DNA of 64,000 nt, from assembly GCA_019914945.1 (NCBI GenBank), contig CM034102.1:2531501-2595500 (forward strand), in the 5' to 3' direction. A program made the position numbers and the translations under genes. Positions 13,801 through 25,800 of the stretch are shown one piece after another; the first letter of the stretch is position 1, and every line of letters begins with the position of its first letter. The notes beneath the pieces are model-generated. The model did not search any database and was not told the DNA's origin. It saw only the letters and a list, made by a program, of their open reading frames with translations. The stretch is from Typha latifolia (lineage: Eukaryota; Streptophyta; Magnoliopsida; Poales; Typhaceae).

Positions 13801-16143
13801 GACATCTTCACATGATCCGCCTGAAGAACCAGTTGTTCGTTTTTTTCCTGATGATGAATGTACTTTTAGCTGGTTGCTGCATACCAAATTGTCGTCTGGT
13901 GCATCAAGTTCTTTTTCCACCAATGACCAAACACCCTGAGTCACAGAGCTAAACTGAAGCAGACATTTTCCTGTCGTAGGATTTATTAGAAATACAGCAA
14001 CTTTCATGATTGGCCATGTCTCCATATTTGGCACATCTTTTGATGTATCTAATGCACCCGAAATATCACAGGCATCCATGACCATTTTCTCTGTGGCTGA
14101 AAGTTGCTTCCCGAGCCCTTTTGAGTTATCACAGTTATGCATGAATTTCATGTACATCAATAAAGCTGGTTTAGCAATAGAAGCGGATTTGCAGAAAGAT
14201 TCAAAACCAAGAAAGTCAAGTCGCGGAAACTGCCTCCGGTGGTAGTAATTATATAGCAGCACAACTGCATGCATCTGTCACAACACAACACTTTGTCAAT
14301 GTACTAAGTTATTAAGCAACAAGAAAAGGAAAAAAGAACAGCAAGTACAAGAGAAAAAAAAAGAAGAGAAATCCACTAATACAAAGATATTCTCCTTAAA
14401 AGTGTGGCCTCACAATATGTTTGAACTTTGAAGTTAATTTTGGTTTGTTTTCACCAGTACCAACTTACCAATCCAAAAACTGGATGTATATGTGTCCTTA
14501 TCAGATCAAGCCACATTGAACTTTGATATACATGAAAATAGCTTATACCCCCAATTTTATACAGATACACTATTGGCATGAGGCACATTGGCTAGCTTAT
14601 ACCCCCAACTCCACCCTGAGTTCTTTGGAATTATCTTTAAAAACTGTATACTTATGTCTGATGAATGGCTTCCTCTAATTGATTCATCTATTGGGTTTGT
14701 AAATTGTAATAACTACAGAAGCTAAGTAACCAAGATTATTTGGTTGAACCATATCTCAAGTTAGGTGAGTATATCAACATAATTAAACATATACAACCCA
14801 TTACAACAATGTGTGCTAAAATTAAGTTATTAATAGGAATAAAATGAAAAAAAAAACTGCTCACAATACCTGGCACTCAGATGCAATTTACCCACATGCA
14901 CATCCAAGGGAACTATCCTAATACTACAGTAAGTTAATACTTAATACCACTCGCCCCAATCAACAACAGAAAATTGAACTAGGGTGAGATATTAGTTTTT
15001 CAAAACTTAAAAAGGATAATGTAAATAGCATGACTTGACAGAATAAAAAAGTGAGCAAAGGAAAATGAGAAAACTGGTGGATTATAGGTTAGACAATAGG
15101 TACGCTTCAGTTGATTGTTGCTTGCAGAACATATAGGAGATAAGCACCATCACGTTAGAAATGTAGAACAAGGTTACCCTTAACTTCCATTTTAATTAGT
15201 CCAAAACATAATATCTAAATCTATAATAGCCTAATCTATTAAGAATAAAATGGATGAAAATAATCTGTCAAGATTTCCACAACAGTTTTTATAGGCAAAT
15301 GGACACTAAGAAGACTACTCTAGTTGAATGAACGACTACTTAGTGATTAGACAAAATTTGGTAAAGGTGTGAGGAACTACTTTCTAGCAGGCAATCACAG
15401 CCACAAAATTCTATTGTCCTATAAAATAGCCCTTCAAGAGAACCTACTGGCTCATCTGAAAGTTTCAAGGTCGTTAAAGCAACTTATGAGAACAGTTCTA
15501 TGGTCCACCTCCTTTGGAGACTACAACAATTAACACTTGTTAAATATGAAATTGTAATCCTTGTGATTCCAGTTAATCTATCTCCAATTGGCAAGTGGCA
15601 ACTATGTGCTATTTAAGCTTATTAGAAAAAGCACCTAAACTGTAATAGGATATCTACACCGACAAGCTCCAAAATTAAAATTTGCCCCAACCAAGACAGT
15701 GTATTCCTTTTTCAATGAATGCACAACTTTTTCGATTCTTATCTTTGATATCACTAGCTTCTATCAGATTACAGAAGGCATCATTACCCTGCCCAATATG
15801 CGCTTTTAGTTGAAATTACAATATGATGATGAATATGATAAAAAGAACGAACTAATGTGCTCCGAAAACTAAGGATGCCGCAATCATTATATATGAAAGA
15901 GTACCAAGACGTCGCATAATTCTTTTCATCGCATGGTGATACCTGCTTCGCGACGGCCTCCTGCTGAGCGAGAGAAGGGGGGTTCTGCGACGATCCCCTG
16001 ATGGGAAGAAGCGGGGCAACGAGGTGGTCTATTAGGGCTTGGATAATGTCCTCCGTCGGGACCAAAGCGGGCGCGGGCGCTTCCGCCGCTCCTCCTCCTC
16101 CTCCTCCTCCTCCTCCTCCTCCTCCTCCTCCTCCTTTCGCCAT
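7869..16143 (-). CDS. plant protein with C-terminal dsRNA-binding domain
   Basis: Twelve coding exons: 16143-15943, 14274-13761, 13336-13296, 12690-12671, 12177-12034, 11799-11760, 11639-11004, 9835-9599, 9495-9426, 9117-8948, 8703-8631, 8023-7869. They join in phase to 766 aa. The N-terminus is MAK plus 15 glycines. A helical region follows with MHAVVLLYNYYHRRQF (from residue 68), then a Ser/Asp/Asn-rich middle that looks disordered (exon 7). A coiled-coil-like segment rich in K, R, E and Q comes next (exons 8-9). The end (about residues 692-758) is a dsRBM-like fold: ELDDICNENNW, LPRY, VKGLDFEC and SSREARESAATHMLSKL. I recognise the dsRBM but not the rest, so the exact role is unknown; binding of structured RNA is the inference. 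Exon 4 is a 20-nt microexon and intron 10 is GC-AG. The exon 9 start is chosen as the first AG after a T-rich tract. Confidence 0.78.
8704..8947 (-). other. GC-AG intron in the dsRBD gene
   Basis: On the minus strand the donor reads CAG|GCGAGT and the acceptor is ATGCAG|GAACTG. No GT donor preserves the frame. The GC donor joins the residues SLCQ to ELDDIC in phase 0 within a conserved dsRBM helix. GC-AG is a known minor class of U2-type introns. Confidence 0.7.
12671..12690 (-). other. 20-nt microexon of the dsRBD gene
   Basis: The preceding exon ends in phase 0 and the next begins in phase 2, so an exon of 3n+2 bases is needed between them. This segment is flanked by a good acceptor (TTTCTGTCCAG) and a perfect donor (GTAAGT). 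It encodes IGEMNQ plus two bases of an Asp codon and restores the frame exactly. Confidence 0.62.
16089..16135. repeat. coding (TCC)n microsatellite giving a poly-glycine tract
   Basis: About 15 TCC units on the plus strand are read as GGA glycine codons on the minus strand, residues 4-18 of the dsRBD protein. The repeat is likely length-polymorphic but stays in frame. Confidence 0.9.
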
Positions 16144-17484
16144 TAGAGAGGCGAAGGCAGGAGAAGAGGTAGGAGAAGGAGAAGGGTTAGGGTTTTCAGG
16201 GATTGGGAGGATAGGGTTTTGGCCAGGTTTCGGGAGATTATTGCGATTGGTTGAGCGAGAGAGATAGGTGGTGCGTTTTTGGAAAAGGAAAAGGCGCGAA
16301 GATGGCGTGAGGGGATACTGGATCGTACGGAGCCGTCAGTCTTTTTCTTCGTTGCAGTAAAAAACAGATACAACTTGGTGTGAAATCGTCCTTGTGTACT
16401 ACCCACGGAATAAATTATAGAATCTTTTTTTAAGGATAATTATGGTTGACTAATTTATTTATTTTACATGTTTCATTGACTTTTTAACTATAAGAAACAC
16501 TCTAAAATGTACATTTTATTACTTATTTGCTTTAAATTTAGAAACTTTCTGTTCAGAAACTCCTAAACTAGTTTAATAACCCAACATCTTTTTATCTTAT
16601 TCATATATAATCAAATTTATTTTTTTAAAAAATTAAGACTAACTAATTAAGTTCGAAACTTAATCTCAAACTAAACAAAACCTAAGATTTTCTATTATAA
16701 AATGATATATGAATACAACCTGCTCAATCATTTTACTCCGATTTTAAAGAAAAAGAATTAAGCATAAAATTATTATTTGATGTTTTTATAATAAAGAAGA
16801 TCAAAGTGTAGAAAAGAAATAGTGATGTATGTAAAAATAGGCATATATTGTGTCACCCTATAAAACAAAAGAAACCAAAAATCTAAAATTAAAAAAGATA
16901 CTTTGAAATTGTCTCGCTTTCAACCATAATCGTTGAAATAAATCGAGGTTTAAAAGTATTTACTTCCTTTACACCAAAAAATCAAAAAGCCTTTTACTTT
17001 TGTAGGTCTTTGTTTCACCCATTCTCAATTATATAAAAAGATACAAGTTCATGTCTTCCAAGTTGGAATTTCTAAACAGAAAAACCTTGAAGCAGTTAGA
17101 ATAGCATAATAACAATTAACAGCTACCATCAAAAGTAAAAGAGAGTGTATAATTAAGACCTGAACTCAAAACAATCAACCTTGCGTGTATTAAGGACAAA
17201 TATATGACCTTTTCTCAGTTCCTTCACAAAGTGGAATAACAGTGAACTATGATTTAAACTCGAATCAGTAACTCAGTGGAAACATAACATAGGAGAAAAG
17301 AAATGTACAAATAGTATCTTGAGCAGGAATTCAGCACTGCTCGGAACATGGGGTCCAGAAACTTTTTATTAAAACGGAAAAGAAAAAGATTAAAGTAGTG
17401 CTGCATATACATATTAGGAGTATCAAAGGGAAGTCATGGAAGGCGCGGCATCTTCTCTTTTCTTCACCTACCATGTTCCCAGGC
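16144..17484. other. promoter/5' flank of the dsRBD gene and 3' flank of METTL18
   Basis: The part next to 16143 is G/A-rich with a telo-box at 16187-16195 in the orientation of the dsRBD gene (AAACCCTAA on the minus strand). From about 16400 to 17480 the sequence is AT-rich with no coding signal; its right end should contain the METTL18 3' UTR. Confidence 0.6.
16187..16195 (-). promoter_or_regulatory. telo-box in the 5' flank of the dsRBD gene
   Basis: AAACCCTAA on the minus strand, about 45-50 bases upstream of the start codon at 16143. The motif is common near plant housekeeping transcription starts. Confidence 0.5.
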
Positions 17485-20400
17485 TTACTTGAAAAAGAAT
17501 TTCCAGATCTCTTTGTCTGCGGATTCTGAGACAAGGTGAGCTCCAAAAGTGCCTTCTTCGTCTACGAGGGCTCTTAGCTGCCGCACTCCACTGTTGGAGC
17601 CAACATAGTGCTTCTTGTTAGCCAAATACAACACCCCATATGGTGGTTTCAAGCACTGCAAGAATGATATCTCTGATGAGATGAAAAGAATCCAGAATAC
17701 TAACAAAGACATCTCTGTATAATGAGAAACCATAAAATGATTATAAATATATGCAGAAAAAATATAAAGTTCCTTGACCATGTATCTATTGGCATTCCCA
17801 CTTAAGATTCTAATGGCAAGTCTCCTACATTTCCCCTTCTATTTATTTTCTATACCTATATGACTTGACAAAGAAAGTTGAGCTCTCAAAGACTACTGAT
17901 GATGCAGGTACCTGAAGACCAAGGAAGTTGGTAGATACATAAACTACTTGGATGGAAGTTATAGATCCCTTTTTTGGTAGAAATCATTCCTTCTTGCAAA
18001 GAACTCAATTAATACAACAGGTTGATTACCCAGTGCAGAAGACATTATTCTTTTATTCCTTCGCTAACAACGCTAGATCTGAACAGTATACCCTACTAAA
18101 TCACAACATAAATTGTAAACATTCAATTACTTCCCTATGTTACAGAATCAGAGTGGCAATTCATCTTTGCAAAGACCATCAAATTCATCAAGTACCATCA
18201 AAATCATTACCAGTTGCAGCATATCAGTCAAGAACCATCATGATCCTTATTCTAGATTTAGTTCCAAATTGAGGATGTTTGCAGCAGTAACCTTGTGTCA
18301 AATTTTACTTCTACTTGTGTCACAATAAAAAAGCTATATATAATGCTTTCTTAGTTGGAAAAAGCTCTCTTTTCAATCTTCCTCTCCCCAAATGACAAAT
18401 GAAACAAGAATGCATAAATCAACTTAAGTGAGTCATCAAAATCAAAATACAGCAACATGAATCCATTATAACCACCTTATAGGGTTATCCTCAATTGCCA
18501 AATAGTCCCATTTCCTGTTCAGTCAAGTGCACAAATGATGAATTTAACTAACTGAAGATGAAGAAGAAATAGAAACATTACTTGTCCAAAACAACCCGTT
18601 GCATTTACCATGATTTTAAGTTTTTAACTGAGTAGGAACCACATGAAGAAGGATTCATGCTTGCCATCAGAGGTCAAGTCAATTCAACCTCATACATGAG
18701 CAGATGGCAGTTCAAGCTAGAGGAGAAAACACAAAAGGTAAGATGGGTTGATTTTATTAGAAACTAACCTTTTTTATTAGGGAATAGAAGTTGTGGAGAG
18801 AGTTTGCCGTGTAAGGGATGTCATTAATCAAAACAACATCATATCCACCATCTCCTGGGTCTCTCTCATTTGCCCTCTCCCACGCGCGGCTCCCAGAGAG
18901 CTTTCTTGATCGCCTAGAGGAGGTTTCATGACCAATGATGCTACCATCCTGACTGCTATATCCATCCACAAGATCATCTTCAGAGAAACCGAAACCCATA
19001 ACTGGTGCTACCTCAAAACCATCTTCCTGCACAACTGAGAGGACTGTATGAAGCTCCTCCCACTCCCCAGCATAAAACCGAATATCATGGGGCAATTGTT
19101 GTCGAGATGGAGTGAGGGGACTCTCAGGCTGGCGGCTCTGTCTATCCCGTGCCTGTTCAAGATTTGCAAGGACATTGGGTATTGTTTTGCATCTTATTGT
19201 TTCAGCACTGGAATCTTCAAAATGCACCGTTGAAGCACCCTGGAAAAGGTTTGGTAAGAAAATTAGTTAATAAAAAAACAAAATAATAAGAAGAAACAGT
19301 AACTGGGACAAAACTGAACTAATGAAACATGTGTTCCAATGACAAACCAACCAATGCATAGTAGATAGTACTGAATCATGACACTGGAAAGTTACTTTCA
19401 ACATTTTACTTAGAGAATAAACATACCTTCAAACAAGCAAATATGCCAGGAAGACCATACCCACAGCCAAGCTGCAAGAGAGAATCTGTTATTAGAAACT
19501 TCTAAGAATAGGAGCAAGACATCAGAACTTCATGCAATGAATGGATGCATCAAGCGGAGATTTCTCAAATCATGCTGTTCTAGCCTTCAATATGTATAAA
19601 GTAATAAAATAACAATAAGCCCATGCTTCACAAAGGTTTCCAGCACTTCCAAATCAATTTTCATCAATCTAATCTACAGTAAATTATGGTGTTCTTTGAT
19701 TTGAAGGGTTTCTTTCACTCTCATTTCTTATGTTGTAGTGGTAGTTTTACACTTCAAACCACATGCGTAGAATTATGTAGCTTCTTTCAGATCTTTCTAT
19801 TTATTTTCATTGGTGGCAACTTCAGATCTAAACCACTTATGGTTTAAGTCTTTAAGAAATCTCTGTTGGCATATTTTCATATAGTACCATATTTCCTCAT
19901 ATTTTGCTCTTTTCTTTTGAGGAACTGCCAAGAAAAATTAATAAAAATATCTTCATATTTATTAGAAGGACGAAATTTCAGCCAAAATACTCATTACAAG
20001 ATATTTAAGAAGTACCTCTAGAATCCTTTTGCCTCTAAAGCTTAATAGACCATCGCGGATCTCATTTTTAAGAACATTTACAAGATCAATTGAACTCTCC
20101 CAGGATTTCAGAGCACCTACAGTGAAACGTAATAAGAAAGCTGCATATGATTCCCATATAAACTGGTCACTAGAATTAGTACACTTACCTTCACCTTTTG
20201 AGGGCACTGTATCAGATTTAGAAAGCCCAATAATATCAGCCACACTAACTTTTCCCTGAAGCACGTGTTAAATACGTAAAGCTATCAATACTAAATAAAA
20301 GAAACAAGCCAAAGAACTGTAACATCAGTTTAACTGAGGCAGCAGAGAAAATTGTCCTCCGCTGACTCTGATGGTCAAATTCATGACATCACAAGGCTTT

Positions 20401-21117
20401 GGCACAATATGCTAGTCAAGGATCACAATCTAGCTTTGCAAATAAATGATTGCCAGTAGATTTGAATGGTATAATAAATAACACAAGAGATGGAATTAAA
20501 ATATACCAATACCTTGAAGATGTTCAGGCCTTGCATTTCAACATTCTCTCCAGCATATTTATAGGGGTGAGCATTCTACAAGCCAAGTAAAATAGTGGTC
20601 ATGTTAATAGAAAGAATAAGATATTTTCCTTTCTTGAATAAAAAATGACAGCAAAATTGCAGAACTATATAAAATGTCAACAAAGCAATCCCATTTTATC
20701 AACCAAGACTAAATGAGCAGAGTATTTAATAAGACTAAAGGATGAATACAACAACAGCAGCAACAGAGCCTTTAGTCCCAATTGACACTAAAGGATGAAT
20801 CCCTCTCTGAAGCAGACATCAACTAATTTCCCTTCAAACGAACAATTCTGCTGCAAACGTAAGCAACTTTCCTGGAACGAAAACCCGTGCACCACAGTCT
20901 ATTTACTCAATTTATTAATTGGTTAAGCCACTGAATGATTGAACTATGACCCCCAACCACAATCTAGGGAAATGTAAAATACCTTCGATGGAATAATCTC
21001 AACTGCCGGTGAAGGAAGATGAATATCTCTTTCTGAAACAATGTTAACGCAATGATTCGCCTTGTCATGGGGTGCCAATCCAGGCAAGCATTGTGCAAGG
21101 AGTGATGGCGCACGCAT
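17485..21117 (-). CDS. METTL18: METTL18/HPM1-type protein-histidine methyltransferase
   Basis: Seven coding exons (21117-20983, 20575-20513, 20255-20189, 20116-20016, 19471-19427, 19239-18769, 17655-17485) give 350 aa with consistent phases. The SAM-binding glycine loop LGCGYGLPG is at residues 123-131, preceded by ALKSWESSIDL, a hallmark of METTL18/Hpm1. The acidic post-I motif VHFED follows. The motif NDIPYT lies at residues 276-281, and YGVLYLANKKHYVG follows. METTL18 and yeast Hpm1 methylate one histidine of ribosomal protein uL3 and affect ribosome assembly and translation. A plant-specific charged insert (about residues 215-265, rich in S, R, D, G) separates motif II from the core. A 5' UTR intron is likely (donor near 21524, acceptor near 21149). 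The lysine-rich frame continuing past exon 6 is intronic. Confidence 0.9.
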
Positions 21118-21620
21118 CTTCTTCCTCTCAATTCCTTCTATCAGAAGCTAGAACACCAATTCGCTCCTAATTATGTATTAATGGCAACAAAGAGATGATA
21201 AATACCGCCACCAACGAAACAATCAAAGCCACACGGTCAAAATTCATGCAAAGATCGTGAAAAATAACTTTGTTTTCCAAGCTCATTTTCAAAGTTAAAT
21301 CCATACAAATCAGCAAAAATTAGTAATAACTCCAAAAGAATATACAATCCATCACAAAAAAAAAAAGCCGTCTTTCTTCTCAAGCCAATCGATAAACAAA
21401 GAGTAACTACGTTTTCGCGCGCAAACAAAGCATCCCTCAATAGCAAACACTAGAACCCATACATGGAACAAGAGATTGGAAGAAATTAACTCCAAGAAAG
21501 GAAGAGGGAAAATCACGTACTTGACCAAAGGATCTGCGGAGGGGATTCGTTAATCTCGAAGAAACTTTGGATCCTGCAAGAAAACCCTAAACCTGCGAAG
21601 TCAAAAGGCAGGCAGAAGCG

Positions 21621-21655
21621 AGAGACGAGAGACGAGAGACGAGAGACGAGAGAGA
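21621..21655. repeat. AGAGACG heptamer tandem repeat in the METTL18 5' flank
   Basis: Four perfect copies of AGAGACG followed by AGAGAGA. It lies in the probable 5' UTR or core promoter of METTL18, so length variation there could affect expression. Confidence 0.85.
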
Positions 21656-22722
21656 AGCTTGCCTTGCTCTGGAGAGAGCTTGGGGTATTTCGGACATAAA
21701 ATCCCCACTTTAGCCCTGTGATCACCCGGTAATATCGATAAGCCCGCCGCTTGCGCCTCGACACCCTAAAAAACGGCGCGGCTAGCGTGGAAATCGAAGA
21801 GGATGGCATTCTTGTAATTTACTTAGGAAAATCAGGGTGTTTCTATTGACGCCATTAGCAGACATGCCGGCCCGGGTTTTAAGGCTCCCCCAGTGTCCAC
21901 ACCAACCATGGCAATTTAATTCAACCATCAATTATTAATCCAAAAAAAAAAAAACCCTCTCAATTTATTATATATCATTCGGTACTCCAGGATGACCAAA
22001 TAAATAAATAAAAAAAGATTAGATGTTTAAATAACTTTCTAGAATCATTCCTCTTGCTGCTTTCCAATAATTCCATAGTCGGAGACATCTGATAAAAATG
22101 AAATCATAGGAAGTAGTTTTACTTTGTTGCAAACCATCAGAAAGTATTAACACCCAGATGACATGCCTCAACAAAGAGCATTTTTCCTACGATTGATATG
22201 GCCAAGCAATTTATCTAGCAGACCTTTCTGTAAGTAGATCTACACAAACAGCATTAATAAATCTATCTCAATACAGTCCTCTCATGGATCACCAGAAAAT
22301 CTTGCAATTCTCACAATCAAATTCCTCTGAAGCATGTAAAATATTGAAAATGATATGCACTCATACGAATAAGAAGACAAATCATTGAAAACCTATGTAT
22401 AGGAAGAGAGAACGGCACTCAAGAGTCCCAAGCATTCTCATAGTCATTGCTAGAACAACAGGATGAGAATTAGCTAGTAGGTTGTGAGGATCAGTAAGTT
22501 TTATAATTTATTAACGACCTGAACAGCAAAGGAGAAGGATAATAAAGTTGCATTGTAGTCTGTCTTATGCACAATTAGAGTTGCAATAAAATGAGCCAAT
22601 TTTTACATACATATGTACAGAGAGTGATAGGACCAATTTAGATCTCCCTAGAGATCAAGAGCACTTTATACCTCAATATGGGAAGTTTTGTTCATCTTCT
22701 AAACCCTTTCTATATGCATTTT

Positions 22723-22728
22723 TTTATT
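22723..22728 (-). promoter_or_regulatory. candidate poly(A) signal of the ARI gene
   Basis: AATAAA on the minus strand about 95 bases downstream of the ARI stop codon. Candidate only. Confidence 0.4.
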
Positions 22729-22823
22729 AAAATAGACGAACAGCACTGTGATGGCATCTGTTCACCCCCTCTTCTTACCAGGCAAAGTGAACAGTGTATA
22801 TCAGAGTTCATTTCTTCTGAAAC

Positions 22824-25800
22824 CTATTGATGATGCCCACACATCTGGCATCTATTAGATGATGTAGCATTCGCATAGGTGCAGCGGTCACATGACCAGA
22901 AGTCATTCAAACCTTGAGCGGGAACACCTGATTTAGCTGCCTTGCTCTTCCCACTTTTACCCCTCGCGCCCAGGTTCTTAGAGCCAGAGCTCTGACTGCA
23001 TGCAGCTTGATGGTTGGCAGAGTTGACATCCTCCAATCCAGACTCCAGGGCCTGAACAAGGTTCTCAAAGTAGTTCCTGGTAACACTGTCAAGTGAAGGA
23101 ATCAACAATGTGAATTCAGCTCGATATTCATAGAACTAATGCTACGAAAGAGAAGGCAAAAAAAAAAAAAAAAAAAAAACGGTGGTCTAATGAATCCAGT
23201 TAAATCCAGCATAATACAGAATAATCATTATATTGTAGTAGGAGCTTTAACGAGAGAACAAGTTTGATAAAGTATCACGAACAAGATGAAAAAATAAAAT
23301 TGTATAAAGATCTATGTTAGTCTGTATTGCTCCTCTGCAATATCAGATTCTGATGAAAAATCTAAGCAAACGAGTAGAATGGCAGCATACTAACTAAAAC
23401 ATAATTGAACTGATTGATTGCTGCAGCAGCAGTTGAGATAAAATTCAAGAGTCAATTTCTCAAAGAACTTCTAAAGAAAACTTTAAAGCAAATCTTCTCT
23501 GACTAAATAAGGTCTAGATCCTTATTAGGTAGTAGGTAGTGAATGAGCTAAAAGGAAGTTAACATCACTTCTGATATACTCTATGACTTGATGAAGAACT
23601 TAATATATGTAAAGAAGTATTCACAGGAAAAAAAAATGAATACAGGGCATTAGCAAGATAAAACAGGTTGGCTGCCATAATTCCGTACATCTTAGCTATT
23701 TTTCAAGTGTATTCCGGACAATATACTACTTAAGCAATGTAAAAGGCTAACATCAAAGAACTTAACAACTCTACAAATTCCTTGACATTTTGTTCTTGTG
23801 ATTCCCTTAAAAGAAGAAAGTTCAAAGGGGCAAAAGCCAAAAAAGTAAAGAAGCATAGGAAATCGGAAGCCCAATAGTGTTCTTAAATCAGCTCAACATG
23901 TAGATTCTTTATCTTCCAAAACAATATAGATGGAGAATACAGAAATCACAAATCTCTGCAAAGACTGCAATTTTAACAATACTTGCTCTTTTTTAAAGAC
24001 TTGAATGGTCTCACAAAGAAATGGTACTTAGTTTAATACACATATTAGAATGCTTGATCTTACCAACAGTATAAAATACTGTCCTTTGTCCCAATTTGCT
24101 GTATCTTTTCACATGTAAATGAAAAAATAAATTATGAAAAGGAACATATAATTGAGTCAAAGACTCAAGCTTATTAAGCACCAGCAGTTACACGCAAGGA
24201 ATAAAAGTAAATTGACTAATTATGAATATAGCCCATTCAAGCAACTCGAGCCCTACTGGCTTCACAAACTGATCACAATGGCCTAGCAGGGAATCAACCT
24301 GGCAGTTAAATACAAACTCTAAGAAATTCCTAATACATGAAAAGGAAAATTAATATCAAGTAGACAAATAAATAGCTATAAAGAACCAAAATAGTCAGAC
24401 TATTACGATATGCAAAAGAAAAATAGAACAGAACGAAAATGGTAGATATCTTAGTGATCATAAGAGAGGCTGCTTATGGGTTTTATGTTATGAATGTTTC
24501 TTGCAGTTTGATCACAAAAAGAATCAAGTCCCGTGTGGTCAATGACAACTTGCAAGAGAAAGGCAAAAGTGACTAAGTACCCATGTAAAACACCAGTAGA
24601 TGCCTTTCATTGTCTACTGCAGATGATAGAAAACGGGGGCATAGGACCTAGACACAATTGTAGAGCTATACAAACCTAGTCAGTCCAGCAAGTTTTACAC
24701 GAAAATCATTGAACTCTTTCAAGGGAGGAGAATCAGGAGATGCTTCAAAATAAATTTGGAGTTCCTTCTCTGCACATTGATGAAGGCGTTCTAAACCAGA
24801 CTCTGCCTCACCTACAAATAATTTGCAGATACTTCATCAGTTCTGATTATAAGGCACACGACCAAAAACAAAGTCAATAAGACAATTAAGAACCTTGAAG
24901 ATACTCAAAAAACTGCCTCTTGGCATGCTCGTTCTCTGGTAGGTAATATCCATAAGCATATGTCCATTTTAGCACTCGCCTGCACTCTACAATCTGCAAA
25001 TTGAGATTAAACCATCAGAAAATAATGGAATAGATATAAAACCCACATTTGAAAGGTAAATAAAAGGAAAATAAAGAAGTTGCAGCAAACCTGTAACCAG
25101 GCTTCAACTATGAATTTGAGCTGGGACTGCGGTTCCTTTATAATCTCACTCAGCTTGTCAAGCTGCATAAACAGTTGGTTATTGACATACTTTTCATCTC
25201 TAAATCAAAAAGCATGTCCCCTATTAAAAGAAATGTGCTAGTGCAGATTTTAAGCTAGATGCTAAAGTGCAAATATTAAAGAAAGAAGAGGAAAAAAAAA
25301 ACTGCTAAGCTGCTGTCATCAATGTGTGATTTTCTATACCTGGAAAGAACTCCAACCAAATTATTATAAGAACAAGATAAAGGCCATTCCTATTTGTTTC
25401 AGCAATGGATAAAATGTTCAGCAGAAGAACAATTTTTAGTGTTTGTTATAGTATAAAAAAAAATTAACTTCACTTTTTTTTAAATTCAATCTTTTAGAAC
25501 AATTGGTGAGTTCACATAATACCAGATCAAGAAGTATTGAATTCAAATCCTATCAGACCTATCTACTAATTAAAATATAAGACCTCCACCCATTTAAGTC
25601 AAATTCATTTCTTGAGCCCTATAAAAAATGCCTCAAATCAAGAAATGAGGAGTACTAGGATATAAAGATAAAAAGATTAAAAAAATTATTATTCTCTAAT
25701 AACTCAAGTTTCTAGAGTAGTTACACTTAATAATATTATAGCAAAGGCTGCAATGTAAATAGTAAATAATTTGAAGATAGGGGTGTCAAAACTTGCCTAC

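Larger units (their letters stand above)
21118..22823. other. 5' region of METTL18 and 3' flank of the ARI gene
   Basis: The first 700 bases hold the METTL18 5' UTR, a probable leader intron, a heptamer tandem repeat and a telo-box-like AAACCCTAA at 21582-21590 (opposite orientation). From about 21850 onward the sequence is AT-rich with no coding signal. An AATAAA on the minus strand (22728-22723) lies about 100 bases past the ARI stop codon. Confidence 0.6.

Noticed and set aside
17952..18328. Plus-strand open frames in METTL18 intron 6
   Set aside because: No codon or family signal; the interval is a single intron on the minus strand.
25480..25620. tRNA-like or SINE-like sequence in an ARI intron
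   Set aside because: ATACCAGATCAAG and GAATTCAAATCC recall the 3' part of an initiator tRNA or a primer-binding site, but no cloverleaf, A box or element border could be found.
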